A stretch of 64,000 nt of DNA from JADKIH01 sp964595205 (GTDB lineage Bacteria > Bacteroidota > Bacteroidia > AKYH767-A > 2013-40CM-41-45). Location of the stretch: assembly GCA_964595205.1 (NCBI GenBank), contig CAZQOQ010000029.1, positions 10,909 through 74,908 of the forward strand, given 5' to 3'. Under the pieces are notes generated by a model that was not told where the DNA came from, did no database searches, and saw nothing but the letters and a program-made list of their open reading frames with translations. Position numbers and translations under genes: made by a program. Of the stretch, positions 53,894-63,005 are shown in pieces (position 1 is the stretch's first letter; each line of letters starts with the position of its first letter).

Positions 53894-53924
53894 TTTGTAT
53901 TTATCAAAGAAAAACCTACTTTTG
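53894..53924 (+). promoter_or_regulatory. Consensus Bacteroidota promoter for rpsU
   Basis: TTTG at 53894-53897 and TACTTTTG at 53917-53924 match TTTG-N19-TAnnTTTG exactly, with a 19-bp spacer. The rpsU ATG follows 23 bp downstream, in an A-rich leader. Confidence 0.85.
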
Positions 53925-53947
53925 CAAAAATAAATTAAAAACAAAAA

Positions 53948-54142
53948 ATGATCATTGTCCCTATCAAGGAAAACGAGTCAATCGACAAGGCTTTAAAGAA
54001 ATTTAAAAAGAAATTTGAGCGTACAGGCGTAGTTCGTGAACTTCGCCGCCGCCAGTCGTTTGAAAAACCATCTGTAGAACGCCGCCAGGAAATTATTCAT
54101 GCCAGGTACCGCGACATGATGCAGCGTACAAATACCCTGTAA
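53948..54142 (+). CDS. rpsU: 30S ribosomal protein S21
   Basis: A 64-residue basic protein with the S21 sequence: MIIVPIKENESIDKALKKFK then FERTGVVRELRRRQSFEKPS. It takes part in translation initiation. It has a perfect consensus promoter upstream and is followed by a strong terminator, so it forms a separate transcription unit despite lying next to xerC and hpf, with which it is often grouped in Bacteroidota. Confidence 0.97.
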   Translation: MIIVPIKENESIDKALKKFKKKFERTGVVRELRRRQSFEKPSVERRQEIIHARYRDMMQRTNTL

Positions 54143-54228
54143 TTTTTTTTCAAAAGACTCAATAATATAATATCTTTACTAGCATTGAACCAGATGGTGA
54201 AAATGTTGGAACAGAATTAAAAATTTGG

Positions 54229-54270
54229 AGAAGAGAACAAATGCTGAGGCATTTTTCTCTTCTTTTTTTT
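54229..54270 (+). terminator. Strong rho-independent terminator after rpsU
   Basis: Stem AGAAGAGAA (54229-54237) with TTCTCTTCT (54255-54263) and, past one bulged C, AAATGC with GCATTT around a TGAG loop: 15 bp in all. It is followed by a run of seven or more T. The xerC ATG is only a few bases beyond, so some readthrough or a promoter inside the stem region must serve xerC. Confidence 0.92.
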
Positions 54271-54274
54271 ATAA

Positions 54275-55153
54275 ATGGAACTTAAAAGTTTTCTTCAATA
54301 TATAAAGTTTGAAAAACGGTTTTCTGCTCATACAGTCATCGCTTATGAGAATGACCTTACTCAGTTTTTAAATTATCAGAAGAGTATTTACGAAACTGAT
54401 GATCCTTCCGGGATCACCCATTCCATGGTTAGATCCTGGATCGTCGACCTCATGGAAAAAGAAATAAGCCCGAGATCGGTAAACCGTAAACTCACGGCCG
54501 TTAAATCATTTTATAAATTTCTGCTGAGACAGGGTAAGGTGAAATCAAACCCCATGTTGAAGATCCAGGCACCAAAAACCTCTAAGCGTCTGCCGGTCTT
54601 TGTTGATGAATCGAAAATGAAACTTCTCTTCAGCGGCGACAATTTCGGTGAGGGTTTTGAAGCGATACGCGACCGGTTAATGCTCGAACTTTTTTATGCT
54701 ACAGGCATGCGACTCTCGGAATTAATAGGTCTCCAGGATTCAAGCATAGACGTTTATGAATGCCAGGTGAAAGTTTTTGGGAAAAGAAACAAAGAAAGAA
54801 TAATACCGTTTACTAAAAAGCTGAAACAATTAATTGACGATTATTTAACTGCAAGAGGAGAGATAATTAAAAAAGCTCCCGCTTTTTTCGTGACAGATAA
54901 AGGCAAAAAATTATATCCTAAATTCGTGTACCGGGTTGTCACTTTAAGGTTAGGAACAGTTACTACACTCGATAAAAAGAGTCCTCATATTCTGCGTCAC
55001 ACGTTTGCCACTCACATGCTTAATAACGGCGCCGATATTGACAGCGTCAAGGAACTGCTTGGTCATGCTAACCTGAGCGCAACTCAGGTCTACACACACA
55101 ATACAATTGAAAAATTAAAACAAGTCTATAAACAAGCCCATCCAAGGGCATAA
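54275..55153 (+). CDS. xerC: Tyrosine recombinase XerC/XerD-type
   Basis: A 292-residue site-specific recombinase for chromosome dimer resolution. An N-terminal SAM-like DNA-binding domain (about 1-90) precedes the catalytic domain with R146 (ATGMRLSELIGL), H238 and R241 (PHILRHTFATH), H264 (LLGHANLSATQ) and nucleophile Y273 (VYTHNT). All five catalytic residues are present. Bacteroidota chromosomes usually carry the gene between rpsU and hpf, exactly as here; whether it is the C or D partner is not decided. Confidence 0.93.
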   Translation: MELKSFLQYIKFEKRFSAHTVIAYENDLTQFLNYQKSIYETDDPSGITHSMVRSWIVDLMEKEISPRSVNRKLTAVKSFYKFLLRQGKVKSNPMLKIQAPKTSKRLPVFVDESKMKLLFSGDNFGEGFEAIRDRLMLELFYATGMRLSELIGLQDSSIDVYECQVKVFGKRNKERIIPFTKKLKQLIDDYLTARGEIIKKAPAFFVTDKGKKLYPKFVYRVVTLRLGTVTTLDKKSPHILRHTFATHMLNNGADIDSVKELLGHANLSATQVYTHNTIEKLKQVYKQAHPRA

Positions 55154-55173
55154 ATTATCAGGGAGGGATTTCG

Positions 55174-55473
55174 ATGAAAATCAGAGTTCAATCAGTTCAT
55201 TTTGATGCAGACACTAAATTGCTGCAGTTTATCCAGGAAAAGGTCGACAAGCTCATTCACTTTTATGATAATATTATCGGCGGCGAAGTGGTGCTGAGGC
55301 TGGATAAAGCAAGTAATATGGAAAATAAAATCGTCCAGATCGTTATCCAGATTCCCGGAAATGATCTTATCGCAAAAGAAAGATGCAAAACTTTCGAAGA
55401 AGCCACTGATCTGTGCGTAGATACCCTGTCGCGACAGATTAAAAGGCATAAAGAAAAGCTTCGCGGAATCTGA
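55174..55473 (+). CDS. hpf: Ribosome hibernation-promoting factor, short form
   Basis: A 99-residue S30EA/HPF protein that binds the 30S subunit in resting cells. It has IRVQSVHFDADTKLLQFIQEKVDKL, the VVLRLDK strand, ENKIVQIVIQIPGNDL and the basic C-terminal helix RQIKRHKEKLRG. Lacks the long-form C-terminal dimerisation domain. It follows xerC by 20 bp with GGGAGG-like bases before the ATG, one of few recognisable ribosome binding sites here. No tRNA or tuf gene follows. Confidence 0.93.
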   Translation: MKIRVQSVHFDADTKLLQFIQEKVDKLIHFYDNIIGGEVVLRLDKASNMENKIVQIVIQIPGNDLIAKERCKTFEEATDLCVDTLSRQIKRHKEKLRGI

Positions 55474-55488
55474 CAAAATTCATGTAAG

Positions 55489-55526
55489 AATTCGTAATTT
55501 TTTGCTCAACTTCGTTGAGCACGAAT
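55489..55526. other. Nested hairpin after hpf
   Basis: GCTCAAC (55504-55510) and GTTGAGC (55514-55520) form a 7-bp stem with a TTC loop; ATTCGT and ACGAAT flank it. A T-run precedes rather than follows the stem, so a standard plus-strand terminator is unlikely. It lies in the leader of the lytic transglycosylase gene. Confidence 0.5.
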
Positions 55527-55547
55527 CGTTATTGTATTAGCCCTAAT

Positions 55548-56948
55548 ATGAGAATTTTAAGCCTGTTCGTTTTACTGTGGATTTTCGTTTCCCAAGCCCC
55601 TGCTCAGGAAACGAAAAAATATCCTCTTGTAAAAAAAACAATCATAGGCTACAGGGATACTGTCAGGATGAGCTTTGTCACCGACTCAACCATGTATAGC
55701 CAGGGCTGGGATACCTTACCGCAGACAATTTTCTGGAAAGATGTTATTCTGATGCCGAGCGATACATGCGTGATTAACATCGCCTATTGCAGGAAACCGG
55801 TCGATAAAATCAACCGCCTCATCTGGATGAATCAGACGGAAGTAGAAAAGGTCTGCTTCAAGGACAGCGTCTGCAAGGTCTATGGCCTCGATAGCGCAAC
55901 GAACCTGTATATCACAGCCGGAAAGGGTGAATTTTATGAGTTCAAAAAGACGCTGCCTGATATTTATAAATCCATCCGCATATTCGAGAAAAACAATTGC
56001 GATCCATGGTATGCACAGGCGATTCTCCTGATCGAAAGTCCGGGTAAAACTAAATCAAAGTCCTACGTCGGCGCCAACGGACCCTTTCAGCTGATGAGGT
56101 CCGTCGCCATTAAATACGGATTACACGTTAACAGGAAAGTCGATGAACGGACCAATATTGAAAAGGCCGCACGTGCCGCCACATCACTGATCAATAAATC
56201 CTGCATTCCCTACATCAGGAAATTTCTCGACAGCCATGGCGTGTCATACAATGAAACTGATCTTTGGTTCAGGCTCCTGGTGCTGCATGCTTACCACGCC
56301 GGCGCAGGAAATGTCGGTTGCGTGATCGACTCCATTAATCCTACAGCCGGCGGAGTGGAACTCATGCAGAAGGTGTGGCAGACCACATGTCGCGGATTTA
56401 AAAATGAATCTCAAAACTATTCGCAGATTGCGCTGGCATCCCTGATCAATTTCGATGAGCTGCTGAACCAGGACGGTGATACGGTGTTTCTTATCAGGGG
56501 CGACAAATTGCTGAGGGAGTATCACCGGAAAAACGGTAAGCCATGGGATACTTACCAGTATTTGAATTTGTGTATGTCTGCCTATGAATCCGATTTACTC
56601 GATGGCATGATACCTTTCGACTATTTCATGAAGAAGATTTCGTTTATCAGGAAAGAATATGCTCACCTGGCAAAAGTTATCACCCGGTCAGAGACCGATA
56701 TTGCACTTAAGAATTATCCTTCCAGCGAAGAGCACCTGACACAGCTTGCCGGCAACCTTACCAAACGGCAGCGTTACGAGGATGCGATCAGGCTTTTAAA
56801 ACTTAACCTCGACATTTATCCTGAATCTGTTTCTTCGTACGACAGCATTGCAAAACTATACCTGCTCACCGGTGATAAAAAAAGAGCAGAATTTTACAGC
56901 AGCCGGGCCGATGAGAAAAACAAGGAAGGCTTGAAAAACTCCGATTGA
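55548..56948 (+). CDS. Secreted lytic transglycosylase (SLT/GH23) with C-terminal TPR-like repeats
   Basis: A 466-residue periplasmic or outer-membrane murein lyase. It has a signal peptide (cleavage after APAQ), an N-terminal extension of about 120 residues, an SLT domain with the catalytic glutamate in AILLIESPGKTKSKSY and the GANGPFQLM motif, and TPR-like repeats at the C-terminus (LTKRQRYEDAIRLLKLNLDIYPE). It resembles MltD-like enzymes but has no LysM domain. The ATG at 55548 is chosen over an upstream TTG at 55515 because it starts the signal peptide. Confidence 0.85.
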   Translation: MRILSLFVLLWIFVSQAPAQETKKYPLVKKTIIGYRDTVRMSFVTDSTMYSQGWDTLPQTIFWKDVILMPSDTCVINIAYCRKPVDKINRLIWMNQTEVEKVCFKDSVCKVYGLDSATNLYITAGKGEFYEFKKTLPDIYKSIRIFEKNNCDPWYAQAILLIESPGKTKSKSYVGANGPFQLMRSVAIKYGLHVNRKVDERTNIEKAARAATSLINKSCIPYIRKFLDSHGVSYNETDLWFRLLVLHAYHAGAGNVGCVIDSINPTAGGVELMQKVWQTTCRGFKNESQNYSQIALASLINFDELLNQDGDTVFLIRGDKLLREYHRKNGKPWDTYQYLNLCMSAYESDLLDGMIPFDYFMKKISFIRKEYAHLAKVITRSETDIALKNYPSSEEHLTQLAGNLTKRQRYEDAIRLLKLNLDIYPESVSSYDSIAKLYLLTGDKKRAEFYSSRADEKNKEGLKNSD

Positions 56949-57008
56949 TATTTTTTCCGGATTAAGTATTTATTCTACTTTTGAAGCCCGTGACTTATTT
57001 CACCTGCG

Positions 57009-59438
57009 ATGAGGCTTATCGTTTTATTATTTGCATTCTCGATTTCAATTTCTAATGCTTTCTCACAGATTAAATTGCTTGGAATAAGTAATGATCTTGA
57101 TTCCGCCACGGAAAACATGCCCTGGATTAATAACCTCAAACCATTGAAAGGCGATGCGTTTAAGGGAGAGTTATTTTCAAGGGCAGATTCTGTGAATCCT
57201 TATGGGTTGGGTTATAAGGGTTCATTTCCTTCCGTATGTCTGAACAGGAATTTAACGATTTCAATCGGCGAGTACATCAGGATAATAAATCCTGTGGAAG
57301 AAATTGAATTGGTCGTTACCGTCTCGACAGGTGATTCTCTCGTTTATTATCATTCAAAAAATATAACTCCTCCGGCATCCGGAATCAATTCATGGACGGC
57401 CGTGCATGAACAGATAAATCTTCCGGCCAGTATTACCGGCGAAAAGTATTCATTAGCAGTTTATCTGTGGAATAAGGAGGCCAGGTTTCCGGTAGATATC
57501 GATGATTTAAAAATCAGCTTCGAAGAAATGATCATCCCTTCATTTCTTCCTGCAGGCTTCAGCCGGGACGAAAATGGTTTGCCAATGCAAAAGGTCGCTT
57601 CTGATAAAAGTTATTCTTTTTATTATGCCAAAGAAAACGGCAGATTTCTGATCATGGGAACTAATGGTGATACAATAATAAGTTCTCTTGCATTATTTTC
57701 AGAATGGAATGACGGTTCAATTTCAGAAAACAAACGTTCATGGAACAAATATCTGTTTTTCAGGAAAGATTCTGCAACGGAGGAAGGACTCTATATTAGA
57801 CTTACCGCTCAAAACGAGATTTCGACCAGCGAGATTCTAATATTATCAGGATTGAAAGGAAGCATCACGTTTCGCGTTTCATCCAGGTTTACCATGCCTG
57901 TTACTCTCATCCGGCAATCTTTCATCACCGGTTACTCCATGCCCGTGACGCAGGTCTATAGAAAAAATACGCTTACGGATTCAACTCATCTTGAAAAGGA
58001 ATACTGGCTCGACAGAGAAGGGTTCATGATGTCTGATAATAAGAATACTTTTGCATTGTATCATCCGGAAAAAGTGTCTTCCGTTCAGCTGGATGTGATT
58101 AACAGGTTTGCATTTTTTAATCTTGATTACAATGCCGACCACCCGCTTTTGCATTTCCCGTTGTTGAACAAGAGTCAGAATAAATTTGTTGACCACTCCA
58201 CGTCAATTTATAAAACGGATGACCAGGTGAATGCGGTATTTACATTTTATCCTGTAAGCAGGAATTTCAAAATAGTAAAGCAACTTTCGAATCCGTATGG
58301 ATTTCTTTCTTCGTTTACCTGGACAGAACATGCTGACTATACAAATATGCGTACCCAGAGAGCGGTATATTTTGGTGCCGAAAACATTCAGCGACTCGAA
58401 GATGCCACAGGAGGTTTTTTGAAATACAGTATACCTGTTACGAAGAGTATTTTTTATGCGAATCCCGATAAAGTTGACAACAGCGAAAAGGCCGGTTTTA
58501 TGCCGGGACCGGTTGCAAATTACAGGGAGACCGAAGGATACAGGGATTTTTTAAAACAATTATATGAGTATGGTATTGAAATCTGTCTGCATACGCCGGA
58601 TCATTTTACATGCAGCAGAAGCCTGCTGTCCGAGGCACTGGATGCAACCAGGAGAGATTTTTCCCCGTCTTCCTGGATCGATCATGGCTATGATAATTCA
58701 AAAAAGAGCAACAGGGAAGACCTGGCATGCGACGGCGCCGACAGTACGTCAGAATATTATTCTGCCGATCTGTGGAAAAAGTATGGCATAAAATATTTTT
58801 GGAATTCTTTTTTTGAGGATTCGGATATTTACAAGAGCTATAATTTCAATTCTTTTTTTTCTGTTCCTTATTCCGGGTGGGACGATGCTATGCCAACGCC
58901 ATTATACTGGAAAAACAAGACACGCACGGGAGACATCATTCACTGGAGGACCACGAGTACGATGGATCCGCCTGACGGCTCGCTGTGGCAATATTACTTC
59001 AGTGAACAGCGTTTGAATGATGCTGTCAACAATCGTTCCGATGTTATACTTCACTGCTACCCGGCGAGAGTTGATTCAACAACGGGATTCTATTCAGTCA
59101 GGGATGGTGTTGTAAATGCTGATGCGGGATTCAACCAGGTGTTATCAAGGCTTTCACAATACCGCGCACAAAAGAAGATCCGGCTTACAACAGTAAGGGA
59201 GTTGCTCGATTACAGGAGTTCATCGGAGAAGATCAGCTATGAAATCTTACCGGGAGGCACGGTCAGGATTAAGAATGAGGGTAAGGATGTGGTTCGGGGA
59301 ATTTCATTTTCTGCTGCAGCGAAAAATGTGAAAGCCGGAAATAAGCAAATCGAAAAAAAAGTTGTTGAAAATGAATTAATATTCTGGTTTGATATTTTTC
59401 CCGGAGAAGTAGTGGATATTGATGTAAATAATAATTGA
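57009..59438 (+). CDS. Large secreted protein, possible polysaccharide-deacetylase-like fold
   Basis: An 809-residue exported protein with a signal peptide (cleavage after AFSQ). Residues 1-300 look like beta-sandwich modules. The second half has FTWTEHADYTNMRTQRAVYF, then YGIEICLHTPDHFTCSRSLL and SSWIDHGYDNSKKSNR, which recalls the Asp/His metal-binding order of NodB-type deacetylases without matching it closely. A short beta domain ends the protein. I do not recognise the exact family. Placement next to mtgA, a GT-C-like protein and a lytic transglycosylase supports a cell-envelope glycan role. Confidence 0.6.
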   Translation: MRLIVLLFAFSISISNAFSQIKLLGISNDLDSATENMPWINNLKPLKGDAFKGELFSRADSVNPYGLGYKGSFPSVCLNRNLTISIGEYIRIINPVEEIELVVTVSTGDSLVYYHSKNITPPASGINSWTAVHEQINLPASITGEKYSLAVYLWNKEARFPVDIDDLKISFEEMIIPSFLPAGFSRDENGLPMQKVASDKSYSFYYAKENGRFLIMGTNGDTIISSLALFSEWNDGSISENKRSWNKYLFFRKDSATEEGLYIRLTAQNEISTSEILILSGLKGSITFRVSSRFTMPVTLIRQSFITGYSMPVTQVYRKNTLTDSTHLEKEYWLDREGFMMSDNKNTFALYHPEKVSSVQLDVINRFAFFNLDYNADHPLLHFPLLNKSQNKFVDHSTSIYKTDDQVNAVFTFYPVSRNFKIVKQLSNPYGFLSSFTWTEHADYTNMRTQRAVYFGAENIQRLEDATGGFLKYSIPVTKSIFYANPDKVDNSEKAGFMPGPVANYRETEGYRDFLKQLYEYGIEICLHTPDHFTCSRSLLSEALDATRRDFSPSSWIDHGYDNSKKSNREDLACDGADSTSEYYSADLWKKYGIKYFWNSFFEDSDIYKSYNFNSFFSVPYSGWDDAMPTPLYWKNKTRTGDIIHWRTTSTMDPPDGSLWQYYFSEQRLNDAVNNRSDVILHCYPARVDSTTGFYSVRDGVVNADAGFNQVLSRLSQYRAQKKIRLTTVRELLDYRSSSEKISYEILPGGTVRIKNEGKDVVRGISFSAAAKNVKAGNKQIEKKVVENELIFWFDIFPGEVVDIDVNNN

Positions 59439-59448
59439 TGAGATATAG

Positions 59449-60135
59449 ATGTTTAAGAGGATAAGACGGATTATTTTTAAAATAATAATATGGTTTTTAG
59501 GCTTAAGTATTTTTTCTGTCATATTATTTCGTTTTGTGCCGATTCCGATCACTCCATTGATGATTCAAAGATGTATTGAACAGAAGTTCCAGGGTAAAGA
59601 TGTGAAACTTTCAAAAGACTGGACCCCGCTCGAAGACATCAGCCCGGTAATGCCTCTTGCAGTGATTGCCGCGGAAGATCAGAATTTCGAAGAGCACTTC
59701 GGCTTTGATCTGGAAGCAATTAAAAAAGCTGAGAAGTACAACGAAAAGCACAAAGGCAAACGGTTGAAAGGAGCCAGCACCATAACACAGCAGACGGCCA
59801 AGAATGTCTTTCTTTGGCCTTCACGCTCATGGATCAGGAAAGGTTTTGAAGTATACTTTACATTTTTAATAGAAATTTTCTGGAGTAAGAGGAGGATCAT
59901 GGAAGTGTACCTGAACGTCATTGAAACCGGCAATGGAATTTACGGTGTTCAGGCTGCCTCCATGCATTACTATCATAAACCTTCTTCAAAATTGAATATC
60001 CATGAAGCTTCGCGGATTGCAGCCATATTGCCGGACCCGCGGAACTGGAATCCTGTCAAGGCATCCCCAAGAGTAATTCGCAAATCCAACCGGATCATAC
60101 GGTATATGGGCAAATTGAAAAGTGAAAATTTTTAA
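59449..60135 (+). CDS. mtgA: Monofunctional peptidoglycan transglycosylase
   Basis: A 228-residue inner-membrane glycosyltransferase of family GT51, polymerising lipid II. One N-terminal membrane helix (about 9-29), then the GT51 motifs AVIAAEDQNFEEHFGFD (catalytic glutamate), KGASTITQQTAKNVFLW, KRRIMEVYLNVIETGNGIYGVQAAS and ASRIAAILPDPR. It starts 10 bp after the large secreted protein, suggesting co-transcription. No transpeptidase domain. Confidence 0.95.
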   Translation: MFKRIRRIIFKIIIWFLGLSIFSVILFRFVPIPITPLMIQRCIEQKFQGKDVKLSKDWTPLEDISPVMPLAVIAAEDQNFEEHFGFDLEAIKKAEKYNEKHKGKRLKGASTITQQTAKNVFLWPSRSWIRKGFEVYFTFLIEIFWSKRRIMEVYLNVIETGNGIYGVQAASMHYYHKPSSKLNIHEASRIAAILPDPRNWNPVKASPRVIRKSNRIIRYMGKLKSENF

Positions 60136-60189
60136 AGATCTTTTTATTTGATTAGAAGATAACTTTGATTCATCTTTGAGGTTTATTTA

Positions 60190-61650
60190 GTGCAAGACCT
60201 AAAGTTTAAAGCGACCTGCGTGAGTCTGAAAAATTTAAGTGATAGCAAGCAATACATTCTGTTAGTCGCAATCGTTTTATTATCACGACTTCCTTTTCTA
60301 TTTGACGGTTATGGACTGGATGGTGATTCCTGGTCTGTGGCGATTACGGCAAAACACTGGCATGAAACCGGAGAGTATGAGGCATCCCGGCTGCCGGGGT
60401 TCCCGGTTCATGAATACCTTTGTTCAAAGCTCATCGGTTTCGGTGCGGTCGGACTGAATTCCCTCTCGGCAATTTTCAGTGCGGTTGCAGTTTTATTTTT
60501 TGCGATGATACTTAGGACGCTTCGATTCAGGTATGCATTTCTTGCATCGTTAACCTTTTCGATGGTACCAGTTTTTTTTATTCACAGTACCACTACGATC
60601 GATTATGTAATCGCCATTTCATTTATCCTTGGCGGGATGTATTTTCTGCTGAAGAACAGAATTATAACTGCAGGTGTATTCATCGGATTGGCAATTGGAA
60701 CGAGAATAACTTCAGGCGCCATGCTTGTTTCGCTGTCAATTCTGCTTGCGGAAAGTGATGGATTGAAGAATAACACGAAACGGATTTTGAGATTAATTGT
60801 GCCGGCGATATTGACAGGAGTCCTTCTTTATGTTCCTCTCCTGTCAAAATACGGAACTGATTTTTTTACGTATTACAATGTGCCATATCCATCGATCCCC
60901 AAGGTGTTGTATAAATTCTCTTTCGAAGTGTGGGGAGTAATCGGATTTCTTGGAATATTGATATCAACCGGTTTGTTGTTTCTTCCCGACCGTATTACGG
61001 CAAAGAAATTTTTATTTCCAAGATCGGTGAATGAGAAGTTTGTAGTCTCCTGGCTTGTGGCGATAGATCTTTATATAATAGCTTTTCTAAAGCTTCCGAT
61101 GGAAAGCGGCTACCTGATTCCGATAATTCCTTTTATCATTCTGATCTTTGGAAAATACCTGTTTAACAAGGCATTTGTTTTTTTATGTGCAATGTTAATT
61201 TTATCTTCTTTCGCCTGTACAATTTCACCGGTGGAAAGGTTTGATGCGGTCACTCCTTCGAAAGTATCTTACCAGTTTAATGCAGCTGGGGAGAAACTCA
61301 ACTTTGATGTTTTACAGGGACCGCTGTTGTCATACAAATGCAGGAGAGAAAACGGTATTAAATTTGTCGATGACCTGCTTGCTTCTTCCGATACGATTAG
61401 TGTAAAGTCAGTGATTGTAGCCGGTCGGTGGTATAACCAGATGTTTATGCAGTCAGGCGATACAGGTAAATTAAAATTTTCATTGCGCTCTTACCTGAAG
61501 GAAGAAGAAGCCGTTTATTTTTACGCGAAGGGATATACGATATATTATCTCCCGAAGCAGGACTATTATAATAAAGTGATGAAGAATGTGGATCTGGAAA
61601 TTTATCGTGCCGTGCCTTACATCAGGGAGAATGAATTTTTGAAATATTAG
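60190..61650 (+). CDS. Multispanning membrane protein, GT-C glycosyltransferase-like
   Basis: A 486-residue protein with about 10-11 membrane helices. A periplasmic-loop motif GYGLDGDSWSVA near the N-terminus with acidic residues, and a soluble C-terminal part of about 100 residues (after position 380), fit GT-C enzymes such as GT39 or ArnT-like proteins that use polyprenyl-phosphate sugars. Donor and acceptor are unknown. It begins at GTG 60190, 54 bp after mtgA. Its stop overlaps the stop of the convergent barrel gene. Confidence 0.7.
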   Translation: MQDLKFKATCVSLKNLSDSKQYILLVAIVLLSRLPFLFDGYGLDGDSWSVAITAKHWHETGEYEASRLPGFPVHEYLCSKLIGFGAVGLNSLSAIFSAVAVLFFAMILRTLRFRYAFLASLTFSMVPVFFIHSTTTIDYVIAISFILGGMYFLLKNRIITAGVFIGLAIGTRITSGAMLVSLSILLAESDGLKNNTKRILRLIVPAILTGVLLYVPLLSKYGTDFFTYYNVPYPSIPKVLYKFSFEVWGVIGFLGILISTGLLFLPDRITAKKFLFPRSVNEKFVVSWLVAIDLYIIAFLKLPMESGYLIPIIPFIILIFGKYLFNKAFVFLCAMLILSSFACTISPVERFDAVTPSKVSYQFNAAGEKLNFDVLQGPLLSYKCRRENGIKFVDDLLASSDTISVKSVIVAGRWYNQMFMQSGDTGKLKFSLRSYLKEEEAVYFYAKGYTIYYLPKQDYYNKVMKNVDLEIYRAVPYIRENEFLKY

Positions 61651-62201
61651 ATTCCAAATCCGAAACCGATCCTGAAGAGAGGATTTGCATAAGGGGAATA
61701 GGTTGAATTATTAATATTCCAGAGAATCAGAAAGTCCATAGAGCTTCTGCTGCCAATCATTTGTCTGTATCCTCCGCCGAGGAAGATACTGGTGACATTT
61801 TGCCTTGTATAGTAAATGTTGTAAGGTGGTTCAGGAACTTCCATGTTCAGGATTTCATATTCGGCATGTAAGAAAAGGTTATCGAAGACAATATATCGCA
61901 TGAAAGGTCCTCCGCCGTAAAGGTTGGACGAGTAGTTATAATACACATCGTTGATCTTATAATAGATGTATTTTATTCCGAGACCTGCCGAAAGTTTTGG
62001 AGTAATGTAATACCCTGCAACGGGTGCGATTTCAATATAAGTTTGCGTTCCGAATTGCAGTCCGAAAGTTCCGCCAAAAAACATCCGGTCGATGAATCGT
62101 TCCGAAGGCGGATTCTGATCTCTCTCGATCAAAGGCAATTGAGCGTAGGCAGACACAAGAGAAAATAAAATTATGCAGATGGATAATAAGTTCTTTTTCA
62201 T
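61647..62201 (-). CDS. Predicted outer-membrane beta-barrel protein
   Basis: A 184-residue protein with a signal peptide (cleavage after AYAQ) and about eight amphipathic strands (such as YYITPKLSAGLGIKYIYYKI, YGGGPFMRYIVFDNLFLHAEY), ending in GFGFGI. It resembles an OmpA-like barrel without the peptidoglycan-binding domain. Function unknown. Its TAA stop and the plus-strand TAG stop share two bases (TTAG) at the convergent junction. Confidence 0.72.
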   Translation of the reverse strand: MKKNLLSICIILFSLVSAYAQLPLIERDQNPPSERFIDRMFFGGTFGLQFGTQTYIEIAPVAGYYITPKLSAGLGIKYIYYKINDVYYNYSSNLYGGGPFMRYIVFDNLFLHAEYEILNMEVPEPPYNIYYTRQNVTSIFLGGGYRQMIGSRSSMDFLILWNINNSTYSPYANPLFRIGFGFGI

Positions 62202-62282
62202 AGATAGCCACTGTAAATGTAAAAATAATAGTGTCTATTTATAAAATATTATTTTACTTGCTTTGATTTTAAAAAAGCAGAT

Positions 62283-63005
62283 ATGAATATAGTGATTTCC
62301 GGTGCGAGTCGTGGAATAGGTTTTGAGACAGCCCGGCGTTTCTCGGAGAGTGGAGAGCACAGGATATTCGTTTTGAGCAGGGATGAAAACGGTTTAAAGA
62401 AGCTGGCTGAAACGGCATCGGGAGTGAAAAATATTATTGTTGTTCCGTGTGATTTGGAAGAAGAAAAATCTGTTCTCGCAGCAGTTTTAAAAATTAAGGA
62501 AAAGGTGTCGGGAGTTGATGTGCTGATCAATAATTCGGGGAGGCTGGTGAATAAGCCATTCATGGAACTGACTGATGAGGATTGGAAACACGTGTATGGA
62601 GTGAATGTATTTGGAGTAGTAAGGCTGACGAGGGCATTGATGCCGTTGCTGTTGAAGGGCAATATATCAGGTAATGGAAAAATAAAATCGCATGTAGTGA
62701 ATATCTCATCGATGGGAGGAGTGCAGGGGAGTATGAAATTCAGGGGGCTGTCAGCATACAGTTCCAGTAAGGGAGCGTTGATTACACTAACAGAATGTTT
62801 GTCGGAAGAGATGAGAGAAGAAGGAGTGAGGGTGAATTGTGTGGCATTGGGATCGGTGGAGACAGAGATGTTCAGGGAAGCATTTCCGGGTATGGGAGCA
62901 TCGATGAGTGTCGGTGAGGTTTCGGGATGGTTGACAGAATTTGCTTTGAGCGGATATAAATTTTTTAACGGGAAAATAATACCGGTATCGACGTCGACGC
63001 CCTAG
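62283..63005 (+). CDS. Short-chain dehydrogenase/reductase
   Basis: A 240-residue classical SDR. The cofactor motif is SGASRGIGFETA (residues 6-17), with a 3-hydroxyacyl/ketoreductase-like VLINNSGRLVNKPF, catalytic serine in NISSMGG and YSSSKGAL with the tyrosine-lysine pair. GSVETEMF near the C-terminus is normal. The specific substrate is unknown. It is the last protein gene before the rRNA operon. Later codons are guanine-rich compared with neighbours. Confidence 0.85.
   Translation: MNIVISGASRGIGFETARRFSESGEHRIFVLSRDENGLKKLAETASGVKNIIVVPCDLEEEKSVLAAVLKIKEKVSGVDVLINNSGRLVNKPFMELTDEDWKHVYGVNVFGVVRLTRALMPLLLKGNISGNGKIKSHVVNISSMGGVQGSMKFRGLSAYSSSKGALITLTECLSEEMREEGVRVNCVALGSVETEMFREAFPGMGASMSVGEVSGWLTEFALSGYKFFNGKIIPVSTSTP

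Noticed and set aside
55489..55526. Intrinsic terminator of hpf
   Set aside because: The T-run is on the wrong side of the stem for plus-strand transcription.
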